Assembly: GCA_035274425.1 (NCBI GenBank)
Contig: DATEOC010000083.1
Location: forward strand, 1 to 64,000
From: JADMIH01 sp035274425
GTDB lineage: Bacteria > Chloroflexota > Chloroflexia > QHBQ01 > JADMIH01
Direction of reading: 5' to 3'
DNA length: 64,000 nucleotides
The notes beneath the pieces are model-generated. The model was not told where the DNA came from. It worked only from the letters and a program-made list of their open reading frames with translations, and did no database searches. Of this stretch, positions 57,477 through 64,000 are shown one piece after another. Every line of letters begins with the position of its first letter. The first letter of the stretch is position 1. The translations under genes were made by a program, and so were the position numbers.

Positions 57477-57564
57477 ACCTGTCATTCCGAACGAAGTGAG
57501 GAATCTCCAAGCTTGTAAATATGGATAGATTTTTAGATTCTTCGCTTCGCTCAGAATGACAGGT
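57477..57564. repeat. Palindromic element of the CCTGTCATTCCGAAC type (copy 2)
   Basis: Arms 57477-57506 and 57535-57564 (acctgtcattccgaacgaag... / ...cttcgctcagaatgacaggt) pair with a few transitions. The preceding ggaactgtaa is also shared with copy 3 at 63911, so the element extends beyond the palindrome. Confidence 0.93.
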
Positions 57565-57619
57565 TGAGAGGTACTGTTCTCGTAAGGAAACTCACGTTTC
57601 ATGCATCACGTTTCACATT

Positions 57620-58555
57620 TCACGTTTCACGCATCACCCGGTTCCGTATCGCCCCAATCCCCTCGATCTCACATTCTACAACGTCGCCTGGACGGAGGAA
57701 CTCGGCTGGGTCGCGGGCGAAGCCTACGCCTGCCGGAGTGCCGGTGGCTATGATGTCGCCTGGCTCAAGGGTGAGGCCGAACGACACTGCTTCGATGATG
57801 CCTGCAACGTCGAGCAGCATCGAAGCGGTGGTGTCGTGCTGTTTTTCCACGCCGTTGACTCGTGTCCATAGCTCTAGATCGTCGGGGTTGGGTATCTCGT
57901 CTGCGGTGACGATCCAGGGGCCTGTGGGGCACGAGCCGTCGAGGCTCTTGCCTTTGAAGAACTGGTTGACGTGTCGCTTCTGTATGTCTCGGGCGGTAAT
58001 GTCGTTCAGGACCATGTAGCCGAAGACGTGGCTCAATGCCTGGGAGCGCTGGATGGTCTTGCCGGTACGCCCGATTACAATCGCCAGCTCACCTTCAAAG
58101 TCCATCTGCTCGCTTATGTTGGGGTTGAAGGGTATGTCGTCGTAGGGGCCGATGACGGCGGTTGGGGCTTTGGTGAAGACGGCTGGGTACTGGGGAGTGT
58201 TGGTTGTTGGCGGAGCCTCTTTGTGGGCGCGTATCGACTCGGCGGCGTGCTCGGCGTAGTTGCGGCCAATGCAGAAGACGTTCTTGCGCGGGCGGGGTAT
58301 CGGCGCGAGCAGCTCTTCCGGCTGAAAGGGGACCAATGCGCCAGCGCCTTTGAGCGCTATCTCGCTCGCCTCTAGTGACGCTTCTACTTGCGACCAGACC
58401 TCACGGGGCGCGGCGATGAGGTCTACCATGTCGAAGTCTGCTAACAGCACCGGCTCCTGGTATGGTAGCCAGAGTGTGAGGTCTATTATCTCCCCATCTC
58501 TTATTATGCCGACGTGCGGCTCTCCGTCATCTGCTCTAAACGTTACCAGTCGCAT
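57620..58555 (-). CDS. Fumarylacetoacetate hydrolase family protein
   Basis: 311 residues. The FAH core holds FCIGRNYAEHA, MDFEGELAIVIGR with the metal-binding acidic residues, FGYMVLNDITARDIQ, and GDIIATGTPAGVGFARDP. Family members act as 2-oxo-acid lyases, isomerases or hydrolases in aromatic degradation. The start ATG 58555 is 25 bases after the acyl-CoA synthetase stop. The last residues (VMRET) and stop come from a CACGTTT-type tandem repeat. Confidence 0.93.
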   Translation of the reverse strand: MRLVTFRADDGEPHVGIIRDGEIIDLTLWLPYQEPVLLADFDMVDLIAAPREVWSQVEASLEASEIALKGAGALVPFQPEELLAPIPRPRKNVFCIGRNYAEHAAESIRAHKEAPPTTNTPQYPAVFTKAPTAVIGPYDDIPFNPNISEQMDFEGELAIVIGRTGKTIQRSQALSHVFGYMVLNDITARDIQKRHVNQFFKGKSLDGSCPTGPWIVTADEIPNPDDLELWTRVNGVEKQHDTTASMLLDVAGIIEAVSFGLTLEPGDIIATGTPAGVGFARDPAEFLRPGDVVECEIEGIGAIRNRVMRET

Positions 58556-58579
58556 AAGCTCTTATATCTCACTTAAGGA

Positions 58580-60601
<2,022 letters not shown>

Positions 60602-60608
60602 CGAGCCA

Positions 60609-61727
60609 TCATCTCTTTACGCCCGACAGTGGCCTGAGGGGTAGAGTTGTCGTAGGCAACTCTACGGTCTCGATAGCAGGCTCGATGACAGGCTCTTTAC
60701 TCTTGGTGGGGGCCGGGGCCTGGGTCGCACGGTTGCTGGTAGCGCTGCTGATGAACTTCCACCATGCCTGCACCGCGGGGCTGTGGAGGGCTTTGCGGTC
60801 GTGGATAAGATAGACGTGCTGGGCGAGGGTGAAACCTTCGATGCGGACCGGAATCACCTGCCCCACGAACTTGAGGGCTACGGAGTGAGGCACCAGGCCG
60901 ACGCCTACCCCCTCAGCAACGGCGCACGCGACAGCCATAGGGCTTGGCAACTCAAGCACGATGCGGAGATCGCGGGTGGTGATGTTGCGGTCTTCGAGGG
61001 CGTCTGTGAGGGCGCGGCGGGCATCGCTATGGCTCTCACCTACCGCGTGCTCAAGGACCACCGGCTGGTCTTTGAGCATAGAGAGCTTGATAGCGGGCGA
61101 CCAACTCTCGTCGCTGTGCCTGGAGGGTTGTACGTCCCGCCCTTCGGACAATGCGGACTCCCCATCAGACGAGGAGCGCCCTAGCTCGGCGGGCCAGCTC
61201 CAGGGGTGGTTGAGAGGCACGATGAGCGTTACCGGATCTTCCATCAGCTTGTGATGCACCAGGCCGCGCCCGCGCAGTCTTCCCAGCACGAGTCCTGCAT
61301 CAAGCTCTTGAGCGCGCAGAGCGCCCAGGAGCGGCCCAGGCTCGACCTGCTCTACCTGGATAGTAACATCGGGGTACTGCCTGCGGAACTCCAGGAGCCA
61401 GGGGTTGAAAATATAGGTGCCGGATAGGAGCGCGCACCCCAGCCTGATACGCCCGCTGACCTCGCCGCGCCGCGACATGAGGGTACGCTCTGTGGTTTCA
61501 GAGAGGTTGATGAGGCGGCGAGCGGGGTCTACGAGGTCATAGCCCGCGGCGGTCATCTCCACGCCATGCCCCCGGCGGACGAATAGCTTTGTGCCCAGGT
61601 GCGTTTCGAGGGCGCGTATCTGCTGGCTGACGCCCGGCTGGGTCATGTGGAGGCGATTGGCGGCGGCGGAGAAGCTCCCTGTCTCATTCACCACCAGAAA
61701 GACGTGTAGCTGCCAAAGGTTTATCAT
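60609..61727 (-). CDS. LysR family transcriptional regulator
   Basis: 372 residues against about 300 typically. The HTH is LHVFLVVNETGSFSAAANRLHMTQPGVSQQIRALETHLGTKLFVRRGHG (residues 8-56), followed by a periplasmic-binding-like effector domain with an unusual insertion of about 40 residues around RSSSDGESALSEGRDVQPS. It overlaps tatD by four bases and lies eight bases before the synthetase gene, so it is part of the unit that it may control. Confidence 0.94.
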   Translation of the reverse strand: MINLWQLHVFLVVNETGSFSAAANRLHMTQPGVSQQIRALETHLGTKLFVRRGHGVEMTAAGYDLVDPARRLINLSETTERTLMSRRGEVSGRIRLGCALLSGTYIFNPWLLEFRRQYPDVTIQVEQVEPGPLLGALRAQELDAGLVLGRLRGRGLVHHKLMEDPVTLIVPLNHPWSWPAELGRSSSDGESALSEGRDVQPSRHSDESWSPAIKLSMLKDQPVVLEHAVGESHSDARRALTDALEDRNITTRDLRIVLELPSPMAVACAVAEGVGVGLVPHSVALKFVGQVIPVRIEGFTLAQHVYLIHDRKALHSPAVQAWWKFISSATSNRATQAPAPTKSKEPVIEPAIETVELPTTTLPLRPLSGVKR

Positions 61728-62572
61728 AGTGTCGCTCCCCCGGCGCTATGGGCCAGGTCCAGTGGTGTTTTCACAGGTTCGATACCGAAAAGGCGGCAGG
61801 CGTTGCCAGTAGTCGCCTCCGCGACCTCGCCATAGCTGACGCCGCGAATCGTGGCTATCGCCTGGGCGGTGTAACGTACGTATGCAGGCTCATTCCGGCG
61901 CCCCCGGAACGGCTCAGGTGCCAGGAAGGGGCAATCAGTCTCCAGCAAGAGGGAGTCCAACGGAACGGCGGCGGCGATGGCGTGCTTGTCCGCTGCTTTG
62001 CGGAAGGTGATTGGACCCGCAAGAGAGACCATGTAGCCCAGGTTGATGCATTCCAGGACGAAGGGCACGTCGCCGGAGACGGAGTGCATGACGCCGCGAG
62101 TGCCTATACCGTCTCGCCTCAGGATGTCCAGAACGTCGCCGTGCGCGTCGCGGTTGTGGATGACGACGGGGAGGTTGAGCTGACGCGCCAGACTGAGGTG
62201 GGCGCGAAACGCCTCTCGCTGCCTCTCGTGCGGCACGTGGTCGCGGTAGTAGTCAAGTCCGGTCTCTCCCAGTGCGATCACGCGCTTACCTGACGCGCTA
62301 CGGCATTCGGCTTCGAGCCGCGCCAGCGCCTCATCGGTAGCCTGGTCCGCGCTGTTGGGGTGGATGCCGAGGATGGGGTATACGTCTTCATATATTTGGG
62401 AGATGTGGAGGGTCTTGTCCCAATCGTCCGGCTCGATGCCTACCGTGGCGACAGCGACCAGGCCAGCAGCGCGCGCACGCTCTATCACCTCTTGCAGGTC
62501 CGTGTCGTAGTCGGGGAAGTCGAGGTGAGCGTGCGTATCTATAAGAGGCGCATTGGTTGGCAGCCGGTCCAT
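61724..62572 (-). CDS. TatD family metal-dependent DNase
   Basis: 282 residues. LIDTHAHLDFPDYDTDL (first His pair), ALGETGLDYYRDH, VIHNRDAHGDVLDIL, MHSVSGD and LLLETDCPFLAPEPFRGRRNEPAYV are the TatD family blocks with metal-binding His, Glu and Asp. It is a 3'-5' DNase or deoxyribonuclease acting in the cytoplasm. The stop is shared with the LysR start (ATGA). First gene of the TatD-LysR-ACS-FAH unit. Confidence 0.96.
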   Translation of the reverse strand: MDRLPTNAPLIDTHAHLDFPDYDTDLQEVIERARAAGLVAVATVGIEPDDWDKTLHISQIYEDVYPILGIHPNSADQATDEALARLEAECRSASGKRVIALGETGLDYYRDHVPHERQREAFRAHLSLARQLNLPVVIHNRDAHGDVLDILRRDGIGTRGVMHSVSGDVPFVLECINLGYMVSLAGPITFRKAADKHAIAAAVPLDSLLLETDCPFLAPEPFRGRRNEPAYVRYTAQAIATIRGVSYGEVAEATTGNACRLFGIEPVKTPLDLAHSAGGATL

Positions 62573-62680
62573 CGTTTAGCTCGCGGGTAAGAGTCAGATA
62601 GGGCACTATCCTACCACACTAGTTGGAGATGCGCAACAGGATGGGCGAGGGGTAAGCGTTCAGAATGCAAAGGAGAAATC

Positions 62681-62765
62681 GTCGTAGGGGCGACCCTTGT
62701 GGTCGCCTTGCTCGTGAGATACGATCTTGCCCCACCAGGGCGACCACAAGGGTCGCCCCTACGAC
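62681..62765. repeat. Perfect 27-bp inverted repeat with GTCGTAGGGGCGACC ends
   Basis: Arms 62681-62707 and 62739-62765 are perfect reverse complements around a 31-base centre. Noncoding; a mobile-type palindromic element or very stable hairpin. Confidence 0.95.
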
Positions 62766-62776
62766 TGTAAAAGCAG

Positions 62777-62988
62777 ACCGTACATAGGCCTCTCTTAAGT
62801 GAGCGGTTCGGTTTTGGTCTCTCTACCAGAATGTGGGAGAAAGGCAAGGATGCAGATTGAGGACAGGAAGGCCAGACCTAACCTCACATAAGTATTCCTT
62901 AAGATGTGAAGTTAGGTTGTATGGAGGCTGAGCTACTGATCCTGACTGAATCTTATCTTCCCATAGACTTCTCTTAAGATGGGAAGAT
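62777..62988 (+). promoter_or_regulatory. Three related hairpins upstream of the DUF2071 gene
   Basis: Hairpin A: 62777-62784 with 62800-62807. Hairpin B: 62877-62889 with 62904-62916 (12 of 13 pairs). Hairpin C: 62955-62964 with 62979-62988 (10 of 10). All three have a 14-base loop ending in CTTAAG (15 in A counting the closing T). The stem sequences differ but pairing is kept, and B and C are followed by TTGTATG or TGTATG. Structured RNA leader or a set of protein-binding sites ahead of the gene at 63135. Confidence 0.75.
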
Positions 62989-63134
62989 TGTATGCCTTGC
63001 AATGCTGGCGATTGTGATGTATTATACAATCAATCATTGTGAAGAAAATCACAATAACCGGATGCATAAAAGGGTATTGTTGGCGACGGGGCTTGATGCT
63101 ACGCCCGATGGTGGACATAATAAGGAGGTCTGAC

Positions 63135-63899
63135 ATGGACGCTCTCAGAGATGTTGAACACCGGCCCTGGCCCATTCCGGCACGACGCTGGGTAATGACG
63201 CAGACGTGGCACAATCTGTTGTTTGCTCACTGGCCTGTGAATAGTGAAGATTTACAGTCCCTCATCCCCTCAACTCTCCAACTCGACACGTATGAGGGGC
63301 AGGCGTGGGTAGGGGTGATAGCGTTCAGGCTGAGCAAGATTCGTTTGAGAGGATTGCCGGAGATGCCTCTCGTGTCGCGCTTTCCGGAAGTCAACGTCCG
63401 AACGTACGTGAAGGTGGGCGACAAACCTGGGGTGCTCTTTCTGAGCCTCGATACCGACAACACGCTTGCTGTGGCGTTAGCGAGGCCGTGGTTTCGACTG
63501 CCGTATATTCCCGCTTGCATGAGCTTCAAGCAGGGGAAAGATAGGGTCCATTTCAAGAGCAGGAGGTGTGGCCGCATCATTCGTGATGCCAGGTTTGAAG
63601 CTGATTACTGCCCGTGCGGGCCAGCCTATTACGCTCCTCCCTGTACGTTGGAGAGCTGGTTGACCGAGCGCTATTGCTACTACTCTGTTGGCCGACATGG
63701 CAGGACTTACAGGTGCGAGATACACCACCCACAGTGGAGGTTACAGGAGGCACGCGCCAATATTACTGAGAATACGATGCTACTCTCCCACGGCATTTGC
63801 CCTGCGAGGGATGAACCGCATCTCCTCTATTCCCACAGGATGGAGGCGCTGATCTGGGCGCTAAGGCGGACGACGGACTACGGACGACAGAATACGTAA
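63135..63899 (+). CDS. DUF2071 (YqjF-like) family protein
   Basis: 254 residues from ATG 63135, which has AAGGAGGT in position; the open frame extends to 63039 but without support. RPWPIPARRWVMTQTWHNLLFAHWPVNSEDLQSLIP, WVGVIAFRLSKIRLRGLP, FPEVNVRTYV and SLDTDNTLAVALARPWFRLPY are the DUF2071/YqjF blocks. Function is not established. The final residues (RRTTDYGRQNT) are encoded by GGACGAC-type repeats. It is preceded by three related hairpins at 62777-62988. Confidence 0.93.
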   Translation: MDALRDVEHRPWPIPARRWVMTQTWHNLLFAHWPVNSEDLQSLIPSTLQLDTYEGQAWVGVIAFRLSKIRLRGLPEMPLVSRFPEVNVRTYVKVGDKPGVLFLSLDTDNTLAVALARPWFRLPYIPACMSFKQGKDRVHFKSRRCGRIIRDARFEADYCPCGPAYYAPPCTLESWLTERYCYYSVGRHGRTYRCEIHHPQWRLQEARANITENTMLLSHGICPARDEPHLLYSHRMEALIWALRRTTDYGRQNT

Positions 63900-63926
63900 C
63901 AGAGAATGGGGGAACTGTAAAGGCTT

Positions 63927-64000
63927 ACCTGTCATTCCGAACGGAGTGAGGAATCTCCGCCCTTGCCAAGTGGATAGATTTCTAGATTCCTCACTCCGTT
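63927..64000. repeat. Palindromic element of the CCTGTCATTCCGAAC type (copy 3, cut by window end)
   Basis: The left arm 63927-63956 and the start of the right arm from 63984 match copy 2 with substitutions; the window ends inside the right arm. It shares with copy 2 the flank ggaactgtaa and the inner tggatagattt. Confidence 0.93.

Noticed and set aside
62876..62917. Integron attC site
   Set aside because: Hairpin B happens to start with ACCTAAC and end with GTTAGGT, matching RYYYAAC and GTTRRRY. It is only 42 bases long, the sister hairpins lack these ends, and there is no integrase or cassette array.

Overview
The window reads as a chromosomal segment from a moderately GC-rich, non-Proteobacterial bacterium. 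The gene content suggests Chloroflexota: a PimA-like mannosyltransferase beside a CDP-alcohol phosphatidyltransferase, a CASTOR/POLLUX-type channel, a DUF4230 protein, a YbbR protein followed by glmS, a second-type EF-G, and many TTG starts. This placement is inference from gene content; no rRNA is present. Nearly all genes are ordinary chromosomal genes with housekeeping or peripheral metabolic roles. I see no phage, insertion sequence or CRISPR array.

Layout. 1-8.5 kb: a heptamer repeat array, a small DUF3761-like membrane protein, YitT, a two-gene membrane operon with a GT-C-like transferase, a large STAND-type ATPase with TPR repeats, a zinc-ribbon membrane protein, an HD-domain protein and a small conserved-looking protein. 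8.5-15.6 kb: an inverted-repeat element, a promoter, tRNA-Thr(CGT) and its terminator, a penicillin-acylase-family hydrolase, a BON protein, a GH76-like protein, a chimeric relic made of glmS and BON fragments, and a two-gene Xre/ImmA-IrrE operon with a strong promoter. 15.7-23 kb (minus): glmS, YbbR protein, HAD phosphatase, prmC, prfA, Uma2-family protein. 23-29 kb (plus): EF-G-like GTPase, CASTOR/POLLUX-like channel, beta-carbonic anhydrase, M20 peptidase. 29-39 kb (minus): O-antigen-ligase-like protein and partner, methyltransferase, RidA, HAD-IIA phosphatase, a PrcB-like secreted protein, ruvB, and two membrane proteins. 39-48 kb (plus): AI-2E-type permease, LCP protein, LipM-like octanoyltransferase, dihydrolipoyl dehydrogenase, FAD oxidoreductase, zinc peptidase, rlmN. 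48-53 kb (minus): CDP-alcohol phosphatidyltransferase, PimA-like transferase, PHP phosphoesterase, GAF-GGDEF diguanylate cyclase. 53-55 kb (plus): ECF sigma factor with an RskA-type anti-sigma factor. 55-62.6 kb (minus): DUF5666 protein, EEP nuclease-like protein, flavin reductase, FAH hydrolase, acyl-CoA synthetase, LysR regulator, TatD. The window closes with a DUF2071 gene preceded by three related hairpins.

The most distinctive content is between the genes. (1) Degenerate 7-bp tandem repeats occur throughout, some as inverted arrays; several genes take their last codons and stop codon from them. (2) Transcription units are separated by near-perfect hairpins of 21-30 bp, each unique in sequence and often overlapping a stop codon. 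(3) Several genes have TATAAT ending 6-8 nt before ATG with no Shine-Dalgarno, suggesting leaderless mRNAs. (4) The segment at 13,684-13,795 has exactly the order expected at the junction of an old tandem duplication running from the BON gene to glmS. (5) Three hairpins at 62,777-62,988 share a 14-nt loop while their stems differ with pairing preserved, which suggests an undescribed regulatory RNA or DNA element.
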